A stretch of DNA of 55,727 bases from positions 1-55,727 of the forward strand of contig JAILKU010000005.1 in the NCBI GenBank assembly GCA_024693505.1. Direction: 5' to 3'. How positions within the stretch are numbered: position 1 is the stretch's first letter; the number at the start of each line of letters is the position of its first letter. A model generated the notes under the pieces. That model saw nothing but the letters and a program-made list of their open reading frames with translations. It made no database searches and had not been told where the DNA came from. Position numbers and translations under genes: made by a program. Source of the stretch: Bacteroidaceae bacterium (lineage in GTDB: Bacteria > Bacteroidota > Bacteroidia > Bacteroidales > Bacteroidaceae). Shown here piece after piece: positions 36,279-47,994 of this stretch.

Positions 36279-36488
36279 CTATCTGTTTTTACGTCTCATC
36301 AACGGATCGCCTTGCGCTGCATTTGCTGATATCGAATCTCCCTCCGGAACCATCTCCACAATCTCCCCCTCGTTGCAAATAACAAGGGTTTGCTGCGTGG
36401 TTCGGGCACGCTCCCATAGACGTTTCTGAGCCAGTCGGATGCCCTCGTCGATGCGACGCTGCATCTCCAGTATCTCTTTCTCACTCAT
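36279..36488 (-). CDS. Small partner protein of the zeta-like kinase
   Basis: 69 residues from the ATG at 36488, which overlaps the stop region of the upstream kinase gene (ATGAGTGA: start 36488-36486, stop 36483-36481), so translation is probably coupled. The first 30 residues form an amphipathic, charged helix (MSEKEILEMQRRIDEGIRLAQKRLWERAR); the rest is short beta-like and then disordered. An earlier in-frame start at 36515 is possible. No known antitoxin family is recognised; gene pairing and size suggest an antitoxin or regulator. Confidence 0.7.
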   Translation of the reverse strand: MSEKEILEMQRRIDEGIRLAQKRLWERARTTQQTLVICNEGEIVEMVPEGDSISANAAQGDPLMRRKNR

Positions 36489-37092
36489 GGCTCTCGCCCT
36501 CCTCCGGCGTTCCATACTTTCCCTTCATGGCTTCAAAGCGTTCGGGCTCCAGTATGGTTATCTTATCTCCGTTCCATCCACAAGCCAACTTCGTAGCGGG
36601 GCAGGAACTGTTGTCATATAGCGTCCAGTAATCGACCACCGGAATGTAGAGGCGGAAGAGGTTCTCCAATCCCGCCTGATAGCGACGGTTGATGACGTCT
36701 ATGGGAATATCGTGTCCGCCCATGCTGACCCGCTTAGCCACTCGACGCACGGCTTGCTCGGGCGTGCTGAGCGAGAAGAAGAGCAGGGTGACGAAATAGC
36801 CGCGGCGCTTGGCTTGCTGAATGAGTTTGACATAAGAACGAGTGGCCAAAGTGGTCTCAAAGGCAAACGTCTCGCCCTCCTTGAGCAGGTAGATGATGCG
36901 GTCGATCATCAGACGGCCTGCCTGAAGAGCCACACCCTCGGGATTGAAGGGGGAAAGGCCAGCCGCTATCTCATCGGCATTAACGAACTCGCGGCACTTC
37001 AGCATCTCGGGGAGCACGGTGAAGCTGGCAGTGGTCTTGCCCGCGCCGTTGCACCCCGCGATGATGTATAGGTTCATTTTCTTCTGTTCCAT
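36481..37092 (-). CDS. Zeta-toxin-like P-loop kinase
   Basis: 203 residues. Walker A GCNGAGKTT (13-21), NADEIAAGLSPF near 38-49, FETTLATRSY (about 77-86) and a lid with RRVAKRVSMGGHDIP and RRYQAG match zeta-toxin-like small kinases. Classic zeta toxins phosphorylate UDP-N-acetylglucosamine; the substrate here is unknown, and some chromosomal homologues are not toxic. It starts 72 bp after trmD and overlaps a small partner gene, so it may be transcribed from the pyrK promoter. Confidence 0.8.
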   Translation of the reverse strand: MEQKKMNLYIIAGCNGAGKTTASFTVLPEMLKCREFVNADEIAAGLSPFNPEGVALQAGRLMIDRIIYLLKEGETFAFETTLATRSYVKLIQQAKRRGYFVTLLFFSLSTPEQAVRRVAKRVSMGGHDIPIDVINRRYQAGLENLFRLYIPVVDYWTLYDNSSCPATKLACGWNGDKITILEPERFEAMKGKYGTPEEGESHE

Positions 37093-37164
37093 TCTATTCT
37101 CGTTTTCTTTCTACTTCTTCTATTTCTATATGGTAATTCCCTTCTGACGCATTTCCAGGGAACT

Positions 37165-37845
37165 TTACTTGCCCTTCAGCAGGTCGGGACGGAGTCGTCG
37201 GGTTCGCTCCATGCTCTGCTCCAGCTCCCATTCCTTTATCTTGGCATCGTGGCCGGAGAGCAGGATGTCCGGCACGCGCCAACCGCGGTATTCAGCAGGA
37301 CGGGTATAAACGGGAGCCGCCAGCAGATTGTCCTGGAAGGAATCGGAGAGTGCGCTCTGCTCGTCGCCAATCGCCCCCGGGATGATGCGCACGATGGCAT
37401 CGGTCATCACCGCTGCTGCCAGTTCGCCACCCGTGAGCACATAGTCGCCGATGGACACCTCCTTCGTAATCAAGTGCTCACGTATGCGATAGTCGATACC
37501 CTTATAGTGGCCGCAGAGGATAATCAGGTTCTCGGCCAAGCTGAGGCTGTTAGCCATCGGCTGAGAGAACTGCTCGCCGTCGGGGCTTGTGAAGATAACC
37601 TCGTCGTAGTGACGCTCGGACGTCAGCTTGCTGATGCAGCGGTCGATAGGTTCGCATTGCATTACCATACCTGCAAAGCCTCCGAAGGGATAGTCGTCCA
37701 CGCGACGCCAGCGGTTCGTGCTGTAATCGCGCAGATTGTGGACGTGTATTTCCACCAATCCTTTCTTCTGTGCCCTGCCGACAATGCTTTCTCGGGTGAA
37801 GTTCTCCAGCAGCTCGGGCAGCACGGTAATGATGTCTATTCGCAT
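37165..37845 (-). CDS. trmD: tRNA (guanine-37-N1)-methyltransferase
   Basis: 226 residues, SPOUT fold. Trefoil-knot motifs are visible: [15 protein letters not shown] near 108-122, [14 protein letters not shown] (about 131-144) and the [25 protein letters not shown] tRNA-binding/dimer region. It uses S-adenosylmethionine to make m1G37 next to the anticodon, preventing +1 frameshifts; substrates include tRNA-Leu(CAG) and Leu(GAG), both encoded in this window. It overlaps pyrD by 10 bp. Confidence 0.97.
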   Translation of the reverse strand: MRIDIITVLPELLENFTRESIVGRAQKKGLVEIHVHNLRDYSTNRWRRVDDYPFGGFAGMVMQCEPIDRCISKLTSERHYDEVIFTSPDGEQFSQPMANSLSLAENLIILCGHYKGIDYRIREHLITKEVSIGDYVLTGGELAAAVMTDAIVRIIPGAIGDEQSALSDSFQDNLLAAPVYTRPAEYRGWRVPDILLSGHDAKIKEWELEQSMERTRRLRPDLLKGK

Positions 37846-38744
37846 ATCCCAATGATGTCCGTTACGCTCCGGAATCCATGACGTTCCAGATATTCGTCTA
37901 TGCCGCGAGCCACCTTGACGCTGACAGCAGGGTCGATGAAGTTGGCTGTACCTATCTCGATGGAGGAAGCGCCTGCAAGCAGGAACTCAATGGCATCCGT
38001 GGCCGACGAGATGCCGCCCAAACCAATGACGGGAATCTGAACGGCGTGAGCTACCTGCCATACCATGCGCAGGGCAACAGGCTTCACGCAAGGGCCGCTG
38101 AGGCCGCCCGTACCGATGCTGAGCACGCGGCAACGGCGTTCGGCATCGATGGCCATTCCCATCAGGGTATTGATGAGACTTACGGCATCGGCACCCTCAT
38201 CCTGTACGGCCAGCGCGATATCGGTTATGCTTGTTACGTTGGGGCTCAGCTTCACGATGAGCGTCTTCTTGTATGCCTTGCGTACGGCCCTAACCACACT
38301 GGCAGCGCCCTCTGTGGTCGTTCCGAAGGCCATTCCGCCGTGCTTCACGTTGGGGCAGGAGATATTGAGTTCGATGGCCGGAATGCACTCGAGCGCATCG
38401 ATACGACGGGCACACTCGGCATAGTCCTCGGGCGAGTTGCCCGACACGTTGACTATCACATTGGTGCCCAGGTCCTTGACGCGCGGATAGATATGCTCGC
38501 AGAAATAATCCACACCTCGGTTCTGAAGCCCTACGCAGTTGAGCATCCCCTGAGCCGTCTCTGCCATACGCGGGTAGGGATTGCCCTGACGCGGGTTCAG
38601 GGTGGTACCCTTGACGATGACTGCACCAATGTCCGCCAGGTTCACGAAGTCCTGAAACTCCAAGCCGTAGCCGAATGTGCCGCTGGCCGTCATCACGGGA
38701 TTGCTGAGTTGAAGCCCAGCGATATTCACTCTCAGATCTGCCAT
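37836..38744 (-). CDS. pyrD: Dihydroorotate dehydrogenase B (NAD+), catalytic subunit
   Basis: 302 residues, FMN TIM barrel. Opens [22 protein letters not shown]. The catalytic Cys lies in the conserved [13 protein letters not shown] segment (about 130-142), and the FMN-phosphate loop includes [29 protein letters not shown]. It oxidises dihydroorotate to orotate in pyrimidine synthesis and pairs with PyrK (13-bp overlap at its start). Confidence 0.96.
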   Translation of the reverse strand: MADLRVNIAGLQLSNPVMTASGTFGYGLEFQDFVNLADIGAVIVKGTTLNPRQGNPYPRMAETAQGMLNCVGLQNRGVDYFCEHIYPRVKDLGTNVIVNVSGNSPEDYAECARRIDALECIPAIELNISCPNVKHGGMAFGTTTEGAASVVRAVRKAYKKTLIVKLSPNVTSITDIALAVQDEGADAVSLINTLMGMAIDAERRCRVLSIGTGGLSGPCVKPVALRMVWQVAHAVQIPVIGLGGISSATDAIEFLLAGASSIEIGTANFIDPAVSVKVARGIDEYLERHGFRSVTDIIGICE

Positions 38745-39514
38745 TTCAGTTGTTCTATGTTAAACACAGGCCCTTCCGTGCAGACGCAGACGTGACCGTC
38801 CGTCGTGTCCTCCACACAGCAAAGGCAGGCGCCAAGCCCGCAAGCCATCATATTCTCAAGACTCACTTCGCAGGGTATCCCCGCCGATTTGGCATAGCGC
38901 CCCACAGCCACCATCATAGGCTTAGGGCCGCAAACGGCAATGCGGGTGAACTGCTCTTGCTGAAGGAGGCTATGCTGAGTGGCAAAGCCCTGCTCACCCT
39001 CTGTTCCGTCCTCGGTAGTGACGAACAGACGCCCCTGTGCGCGGTATTCCTGCGCCTGGATGATGTCTGAAGCCGTGCGGAATCCCAGCAGGAACGTCGG
39101 TTCGAAACCCTTTTCGCGCAAGCAACGCCCCATGTAGAGGAGGGGAGCCACCCCTACCCCGCCCCCGACGAGCAGTATGCGTTCGCCGGGCATCTGAGGC
39201 ATCGTGAAACCGTGTCCCAGGGGCAGCACGGCATTCAGCACGTCGCCCGCCTTCTTTCCGGTCAAGCAGAGCGTACCGTCTCCAATAGCCTGAACAAGGA
39301 ACCATACTTCGTTCTTCTGGCGGTCAACGTTATGTATGCTGATGGGGCGGCGCAGGAAGGTAGAAGCACTTCCATCCACACGCAGCTGGGCAAACTGACC
39401 GGGCAGCATGGGAGGCAAGGGAGCCTCCGGACGGGTGGCTCGCAGCAGATAGTATCGTTCGCTGAGACGTTCGACGCCTGTGAGCCGTAGGTCTAAAATA
39501 TACTTTTCAGGCAT
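38732..39514 (-). CDS. pyrK: Dihydroorotate dehydrogenase B, electron-transfer subunit
   Basis: 260 residues. FAD-binding barrel with RRPISIHN (about 54-61), NAD-binding [14 protein letters not shown] near 120, and a C-terminal [2Fe-2S] site with cysteines in [12 protein letters not shown] and HVCVC (about 224-246). It passes electrons from the PyrD flavin to NAD+. First gene of the pyrK-pyrD-trmD operon, with its own promoter (39548-39579). Confidence 0.95.
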   Translation of the reverse strand: MPEKYILDLRLTGVERLSERYYLLRATRPEAPLPPMLPGQFAQLRVDGSASTFLRRPISIHNVDRQKNEVWFLVQAIGDGTLCLTGKKAGDVLNAVLPLGHGFTMPQMPGERILLVGGGVGVAPLLYMGRCLREKGFEPTFLLGFRTASDIIQAQEYRAQGRLFVTTEDGTEGEQGFATQHSLLQQEQFTRIAVCGPKPMMVAVGRYAKSAGIPCEVSLENMMACGLGACLCCVEDTTDGHVCVCTEGPVFNIEQLKWQI

Positions 39515-39547
39515 TATTAAATAATGTATATTACCTCAACTTGAGGG

Positions 39548-39579
39548 CAAAAGTAGTGTAAATTCGCCAAAGCACCAAA
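39548..39579 (-). promoter_or_regulatory. Promoter of the pyrK operon
   Basis: Minus strand TTTG (39576-39579), 20-bp spacer, TACTTTTG (39548-39555); the start codon is 33 bp downstream. Confidence 0.85.
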
Positions 39580-39597
39580 TTTTGAAGCCGTTAAAAT

Positions 39598-39659
39598 AAA
39601 GAAAAGCACCTATTCCCCAGTTAAAAGGAGTAGAAAACATGGGGAAGGTACCTTTCTTT
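39598..39659 (-). terminator. Terminator of the GH2 gene
   Basis: A long imperfect stem (39598-39619 with 39640-39659) with outer A/T and inner CCCC/GGGG pairing is followed on the minus strand by a TTTATTTT tract. It begins 28 bp after the GH2 stop codon and separates it from pyrK. Confidence 0.8.
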
Positions 39660-39687
39660 TATTATTTTGCAAAACTGCAGAGCGATT

Positions 39688-43182
<3,495 letters not shown>

Positions 43183-43208
43183 TCATCAATTTATTATGTT
43201 TGCGGGTA

Positions 43209-43345
43209 CAAAAATACGAATAAGCGAGCGATTTTCCAAATCTATTTGAGAAAATCAGAGCGAAAGTATTTTCGACGATAGTCAAAGATACGAATAAGCG
43301 AGCGATTTTCCAAATCTATTTGAGAAAATCAGAGCGAGAGTATTT
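43209..43345 (-). promoter_or_regulatory. Duplicated promoter/palindrome block before the GH2 gene
   Basis: A 63-bp segment (43209-43271) is repeated at 43283-43345, offset 74 bp, with two A/G differences. Each copy contains a complete minus-strand promoter: TTTG (43237-43240; 43311-43314), 20-bp spacer, and TATTTTTG (43209-43216) or TATCTTTG (43283-43290). Around each TTTG lies an imperfect palindrome, GATTTTC-CAAAT-CT-ATTTG-A-GAAAATC. The distal copy ends at the XRE stop codon. Confidence 0.85.
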
Positions 43346-43788
43346 CAGGCAGAAAAAGTTTCGTAGGTTCCATCGTCGAAAAAGACGCGGATTTCGGTGA
43401 TTTTACGCTGCGGTTTGTCAACATATTTTATCGTTTCACGCATGAGGGGCATTGTAGGGTGCACCGAAGTCGGAGGAGAAACGGTTTCCTGAGAAGGCAC
43501 ATCGGCAAACAAATCGGTAGCGGGAACGGCTTCCTTGGTCACCTGGGGGTCGGCAACCACATGCTCGCTGACTGTCTCGCCGGCATACATGTCACCCTCA
43601 CCGAACATGAGCCAGGGGATGCTCACCTCCGGAAAGCGTTCGTGGATGTTACTAACGATGTTCGTCGTAGGTCGTGTACGTCCGGTAAAAATACTTGACA
43701 AAGTTGCTTCACCCACACACAGCTCGTTGGCGAACTGTTTCTGGCTCATGCCCTGCTGTTTCATCAGCTGATAGATGCGATCCTTCAT
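43345..43788 (-). CDS. XRE-family helix-turn-helix regulator
   Basis: 147 residues from ATG 43788; an upstream in-frame start would only add a poorly conserved basic lead. The Cro/CI-type HTH spans residues 1-65 (QLMKQQGMSQKQFANELCVGEATLSSIFTGRTRPTTNIVSNIHERFP), followed by VSIPWLMFGEGDMY and a Pro/Thr/Val-rich linker. A short C-terminal beta segment (ITEIRVFFDDGTYETFSA) may sense or oligomerise. It is on the same strand and immediately upstream of the GH2 gene, so local control of that gene is plausible but unproven. Confidence 0.85.
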   Translation of the reverse strand: MKDRIYQLMKQQGMSQKQFANELCVGEATLSSIFTGRTRPTTNIVSNIHERFPEVSIPWLMFGEGDMYAGETVSEHVVADPQVTKEAVPATDLFADVPSQETVSPPTSVHPTMPLMRETIKYVDKPQRKITEIRVFFDDGTYETFSA

Positions 43789-43817
43789 ATTCCAATCCTT
43801 TTCTGTGGGGTACAACC

Positions 43818-43875
43818 CCAAATTTGGTTTTCGTTTGCGTTTACAAAAGTACACAATTCGATTTGAACTTGCAAA
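43818..43875 (-). promoter_or_regulatory. Promoter and leader palindrome of the XRE regulator
   Basis: Minus strand TTTG (43872-43875), 20-bp spacer, TACTTTTG (43844-43851). Between the promoter and the start codon is the 10-bp palindrome CCAAATTTGG (43818-43827), a candidate autoregulatory operator. Confidence 0.7.
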
Positions 43876-44572
43876 TTTTTGGAATCAAAATTCAAATTAA
43901 GGATTGAAAATCGCATGAAGGGCCGGGATTTAGAGCTGCGAATGCATAATTTCAAGCCAGAAACGCCAGCTGTTTTGAATTGCATATAATAGGGACAAAT
44001 ATACATAAAGTGTTTTTATCTGTAAATTATCATAATTATCTGATTTAAAACGATATAAACATCATCAAATAAGTAAAAACGACCTGTTTTTGACACGGTA
44101 GCTCCATTTTTCCAAATTATTTACATTACACTATGATTTATTATTCATATAAACAATATTATTTATTGATTTTCAATCATTTATACATAAAAAATGCAAA
44201 TATTGCGTTTATGCATTTGTAAATTCAAATGAGGTTATTTGCATTTACGAATATACATTTCTGAAACGAGAATGACTTATGCGGTGTTTCCGCCGGTTTG
44301 CATTTCGGAACTCGGAACGCCACGGCACGTTGCGATTTCAAAATTCGCATTTGCAAATCAAAATGATAAGAAATGTTAACTCGGGCAAAATGGGGCTGAA
44401 AATGCGCTGAGAATGAAATCCCTGCGTTTTTATCGACGAATGTACGGGAAGAGATTTTTCACGCGATTCTCAGAGGGCAGGAAGATTGCCTAACTCGCTA
44501 AAACACAGAGAAAAGAGGACATTTTTCGGTGTATGCGGAAAGTGAAATTCTACGAGAAAAGAGGATATAAAA
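43876..44572. other. AT-rich intergenic region between holA and the XRE regulator
   Basis: About 700 bp without a credible gene. It is strongly AT-rich to about 44370, with several TTTGCATTT/AAATGCAAA-like words and the palindrome ATTTGCAAAT at 44349-44358. Near 44509-44567 the motif GAGAAAAGAGGA occurs twice. No promoter, RNA or mobile element signature is recognised. Confidence 0.5.
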
Positions 44573-45595
44573 TCAGTGCAAAATGAAGAAAATAAGCTCC
44601 TGAAGCAGCTCTCCGGGAGGTGTTTTACAGCCTCCTACCCCCTTGGATGCCCCGTCAATTTTGCGTATTTCAGACAAAATCTGCATGACTTTCACGCCTG
44701 AGTAATTCCTGAGGGCGGGAATAACGTCGCGTCGGACAGCCCATTCTGGCTTGCCCAGCCACTCGGCTATTCCACTCTCGTTTTTCTGAGGTGCGTAAAA
44801 TGCCTGCATTACATCGGAAAAAAATGTAAAGATTCCGGAAAGTGTTACGGGCAGTGCAAAACTGCGCGGATTGCCCTGATAGTACTTCACGATTTGGGCG
44901 GCCTTGAGGATGTTGCGCTGAGCCAGTGCCGTCTGCAACTCGAAGTTGTTGTATTCCTTGCTCACGCCCGTCAGTTCCTCCACCATCGTGGGAGTGATGC
45001 GTGTCTGTCCCTGCGGCAGCGCAAGCAGCAGTTTGTCCATTTCGGCCGAGAGGCGGCTCAGGTCGGCTCCCACGTGGTCGGCCAGCATCTGCACGGCCTG
45101 TGACTCTATCTCGGCCCTACCCCGCCGCACGTAGCCGGTGATGAAGGCGGGCAGCTGGCTCTCGTACAGCCGTCGGCTCTCGTAGATTACGCCCACCTGC
45201 TGAATGGCCTTTGCCGCGGCCTTGCGCTTGTCAAGCGTGCCGTTCTTGTGGCATAGGATGAGCACGGTGGAGGGCGTCAGGTGCAGGGCGTACTGCTCCA
45301 AGCCGTCGAGCGAGCGGATGGCCTGTGCCTCGCGCACCAGCACGACGCGCCTCTCGGCCATCATGGGATAGGCCCGTGCAAGCTCGATAACCTGGTTCAG
45401 CGTGACGTCTGCGCCATAGACGATGTCCAGGTTGAAGTCTTTCTCGTCGGGTTTCAGCACGGCATCCACGATGAAGTCGCTTACCTTATCTATATAATAA
45501 GGCTCATCGCCCATCAGGTAGTAGATAGGCGCAATTTTGCCGGCGCGCACGTCGCGCACGATGTCTTCGTGTGTGATACCCTTCTGTACAGCCAT
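44573..45595 (-). CDS. holA: DNA polymerase III delta subunit
   Basis: 340 residues. Begins with the delta signature IAPIYYLMGDEPYYIDKVSDFIV, followed by a degenerate AAA+ domain (ERRVVLVREAQ; LILCHKNGTLDKRKAAAKAI) and a helical collar domain, as expected for the clamp-loader wrench subunit that opens the beta clamp. It begins 1 bp after the AMP nucleosidase stop, so the two are one transcript. Confidence 0.92.
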   Translation of the reverse strand: MAVQKGITHEDIVRDVRAGKIAPIYYLMGDEPYYIDKVSDFIVDAVLKPDEKDFNLDIVYGADVTLNQVIELARAYPMMAERRVVLVREAQAIRSLDGLEQYALHLTPSTVLILCHKNGTLDKRKAAAKAIQQVGVIYESRRLYESQLPAFITGYVRRGRAEIESQAVQMLADHVGADLSRLSAEMDKLLLALPQGQTRITPTMVEELTGVSKEYNNFELQTALAQRNILKAAQIVKYYQGNPRSFALPVTLSGIFTFFSDVMQAFYAPQKNESGIAEWLGKPEWAVRRDVIPALRNYSGVKVMQILSEIRKIDGASKGVGGCKTPPGELLQELIFFILH

Positions 45596-45596
45596 T

Positions 45597-46373
45597 TCAG
45601 TAGTCGAACTTCAGGTGTTTCACGGTTTTCTTCTGCTGCTTGATCATCTCCAGGGCCTGAATGCCTATGCGCACGTGGTCGTACACGTAGTTCCTGGTCA
45701 CCTCGTTGTCACTCTCGCTGGTCTTCACGCCGTCGGGCGTCATGGGGTTGTCGCTCACGAGCAGGAGGGCGCCGATGGGGATGTGGTTGGCAAAGCCGCA
45801 GGTGAAGAGCGTGGCCGTTTCCATGTCCACGGCCATGGCACGCGTGGTGCGCAGGTAGTCCTTGAAGCGGTCGTCATACTCCCAAACGCGGCGGTTGGTG
45901 GTATAGACGGTGCCCGTCCAGTAGTCGTAGCCGAGGTCGCGCACGGTGCTCGAGACGGCTCTCTGCAGCATGAAGGCAGGCAGGGCGGGCACCTCGGGCG
46001 GGTAGTAGTCGTTGCTGGTTCCCTCGCCCCGTATGCCTGCGATGGGCAGGATGAGGTCGCCCCTCTGCGTCTTCGGGAGTATGCCGCCGCACTTGCCCAG
46101 GAACAGGCAGGCCTTGGGCATTATGGCGCTGAGCAGGTCCATGATGATGGCTGCGTTGGGGCTGCCCATGCCGAAGTTGATGATGGTGATGCCGTCGGCC
46201 GTCGCACAGCGCATATTGGCGTTGTAGTCGGGCTTCTCCACGCCGAACTCCTCGCAGAAGAGGTCCACGTAGTTGTTGAAGTTAGTCAGCAGGACGTATC
46301 TCCCGAACTCGTCGAGGGCCTTTTTCGTGTAGCGAGGCAACCAATTTTCGACAATTTCTTGCTTAGTCTTCAT
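45597..46373 (-). CDS. amn: AMP nucleosidase (short form)
   Basis: 258 residues from ATG 46373; longer upstream starts read through the intergenic region. Nucleoside-phosphorylase fold with TIINFGMGSPNAAIIMDLL (about 63-81), CLFLGKCGGILP, and the purine-site AVDMETATLFTCGF. It hydrolyses AMP to adenine and ribose-5-phosphate. It lacks the N-terminal regulatory domain of E. coli Amn, as Bacteroidota versions do. A -7-like TATATTTG is at 46395-46402. The next gene, holA, follows without a gap. Confidence 0.9.
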   Translation of the reverse strand: MKTKQEIVENWLPRYTKKALDEFGRYVLLTNFNNYVDLFCEEFGVEKPDYNANMRCATADGITIINFGMGSPNAAIIMDLLSAIMPKACLFLGKCGGILPKTQRGDLILPIAGIRGEGTSNDYYPPEVPALPAFMLQRAVSSTVRDLGYDYWTGTVYTTNRRVWEYDDRFKDYLRTTRAMAVDMETATLFTCGFANHIPIGALLLVSDNPMTPDGVKTSESDNEVTRNYVYDHVRIGIQALEMIKQQKKTVKHLKFDY

Positions 46374-46479
46374 AATTTTTGTACTTTTGTGGTGCAAATA
46401 TAGCAAAACTTTTGAAATCAAAGGGCGGTAAAGCCAAAAATGTCGCCTTTTATAGAAGAAAGACAGTTTTTTTCCAGTT

Positions 46480-46956
46480 ATGCAGGCACTGAACCTACCC
46501 AAAACCGACCTGAAAATCGTCCGAAAGGGGGAGCGGCTGATGGTTTTCGACGCGCTGAGGCACCGCTATGTGACCCTGACGCCGGAGGAATGGGTGCGCC
46601 AGCACTTTGTACGCTTCCTGCAGGAGTGGAGGCAGTTCCCCGCCGGCGTGATAGCCAACGAGGTGACGGTGGAGCTGAACGGCATGCGCAAGCGGTGCGA
46701 CACCCTCGTCTATGGCCGCCACGCAGAGCCGCTGATGATCGTAGAGTACAAGGCGCCGACGGTGGAAATATCGCAGCAGGTGTTCGACCAGATCTGCCGC
46801 TACAACATGCGCCTGCGGGTGAACTGGCTGGTTGTAAGCAACGGATTGCATCATTATTGCTGCCGCATCGACTACGACCGGATGAGCTACACCTTCCTGC
46901 CCGAAGTGCCCTGCTACGGGGAACTGGAGCAGGAACCGATTCCGACAAATGACTAA
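46480..46956 (+). CDS. Stand-alone HsdR N-terminal-domain (PD-(D/E)XK) protein
   Basis: 158 residues. The core VELNGMRKRCDTLVY ... PLMIVEYKAP has D74, E89 and K91 in the D-x14-E-x-K spacing of PD-(D/E)XK nucleases, as in type I restriction HsdR N-terminal domains. No helicase motor, HsdM or HsdS is adjacent, so it is not a complete restriction system. It is divergent from amn-holA; a TACTTTTG at 46382-46389 could be its -7 box, about 90 bp before the start. A DNA-repair or end-processing role beside holA is an inference. Confidence 0.85.
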   Translation: MQALNLPKTDLKIVRKGERLMVFDALRHRYVTLTPEEWVRQHFVRFLQEWRQFPAGVIANEVTVELNGMRKRCDTLVYGRHAEPLMIVEYKAPTVEISQQVFDQICRYNMRLRVNWLVVSNGLHHYCCRIDYDRMSYTFLPEVPCYGELEQEPIPTND

Positions 46957-47312
46957 CCCCGGAAGGGGAAAAATCAGGTGAAAAAGTCAAACTTTTCCAG
47001 TAAAAAGTCCATAAACCAGGGGTGGAGGACAACAAAAATCAGGAAAAAGCAGCCAAACTGATCAGAAAAAAGGGACAACAAAACAGGAAAGCAGACAACC
47101 TGATCGGAGAGATAAGTCTCCGGAACATGGAGCCTGCATGGGAGAAAGTAGCCGGGCTGAAATTTCAGCCGGGGTCCTACAAAGACACAAACGGGCAGCT
47201 CCGACCCAACAGAATCAGTATAGACAAAACTGCAGCAAATCAAGGCTCAGAGCGGGATTCAACGCGATACAGGGGGGGCAATTTTCAGATGCGTGTGTCA
47301 TTAAGGTCATCG

Positions 47313-47615
47313 GTCATGAGTGTCATTAAGGATTTTGGATTGGGAAGGGGATTTCCGGCTCATAATATATATAAATAAATAAATTTATTTATATATATTA
47401 TGCGGACTTTCGCGTTCGATTTTGCTTAATGACACTCATGACACATGACACTCATGACACACATGACCATAATGCACCCTGACCATAATGCACTCCTGAC
47501 CATAATGCACCCTAATGATCACGTTCCCGGAGAGACGCGCATGGAAACGCCCCCACCCCGGAACGCCCTGAGCGCAGTTGTGTCACGAGTGTCATGTGTC
47601 ATGAGTGTCATTAAG
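47313..47615. repeat. Nested inverted and direct repeats of GACACTCATGACA type
   Basis: Left arm 47425-47461 and right arm 47579-47615 are 37-bp inverted repeats with one mismatch. The left arm is two 16-bp tandem units (ATGACACTCATGACAC at 47429 and 47445). A partial third copy lies at 47313-47331 in the right-arm orientation. The 117-bp loop has three 17-bp tandem units containing TGACCATAATGCAC (about 47464-47512). Confidence 0.9.
47361..47402. repeat. Perfect 19-bp AT-rich palindrome
   Basis: CATAATATATATAAATAAA (47361-47379), a 4-nt loop, and its exact reverse complement (47384-47402). It could cruciform in DNA or act as a bidirectional weak terminator; it has no GC clamp. Confidence 0.9.
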
Positions 47616-47798
47616 GTTTTTCCATAGAGGCCGGACGCGTAGTCCGAACCACTGCCCTGAATCGAGGCAGCGGTTTTGTCCTCGCTATCTACGTGGGTTG
47701 CCAGTGCATTTTGTGGCTTAGCAGGGGGGCAGAGGCAAACTGCGGCCGTGCAAAAATTTTTTTTGCCCGAGTATTCGTGAACCGCAATCTGGATGTCG

Positions 47799-47936
47799 TA
47801 CCTTTGTACTCGAAAACTAGATGCAGTGGCATCTAGTTGCACGGTCTTTGACTTACTGCTACACAAAGAGAGCTGAATTGCGCCTCCAAGGTGTAAAAAG
47901 TTGCGCAACCCGGGAATAAAAATTGCGCAACCCGCC
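47799..47936 (+). ncRNA. Candidate small RNA with 5' hairpin
   Basis: A -7-like TACCTTTG (47799-47806) is followed about 10 nt later by a perfect 8-bp stem with 4-nt loop (CTAGATGC-AGTG-GCATCTAG, 47817-47836). Twin copies of TTGCGCAACCCG follow (47901-47912, 47923-47934), each containing the palindrome TTGCGCAA, 22 bp apart. No TTTG at the usual upstream distance and no plus-strand terminator were found, so this is speculative. Confidence 0.3.
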
Positions 47937-47994
47937 TCGCGTAAAACAGCAAGGTTCTCCGCCCCTCGGAGAAAGGATGAAAGCGCCGCTCTAT

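Larger units (their letters stand above)
46957..47994. other. 1-kb gene-free region rich in palindromes and short repeats
   Basis: No credible protein gene; the longest open stretch (47022-47378) has a GTG start and reads into repeats. It holds a 19-bp AT palindrome (47361-47402), arms of large inverted repeats (47313-47331, 47425-47461, 47579-47615), a candidate small transcript (47799-47936) and a hairpin (47955-47973) that may end the minus-strand gene at 47995. Confidence 0.6.

Noticed and set aside
46480..46956. A type I restriction-modification system
   Set aside because: Only an HsdR N-terminal-like domain is present; the motor domain, HsdM and HsdS are absent on both sides.
47022..47378. 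A 118-codon open frame starting at GTG
   Set aside because: No recognised family, basic low-complexity composition, no promoter or ribosome site, and its end runs through the repeat and palindrome region.
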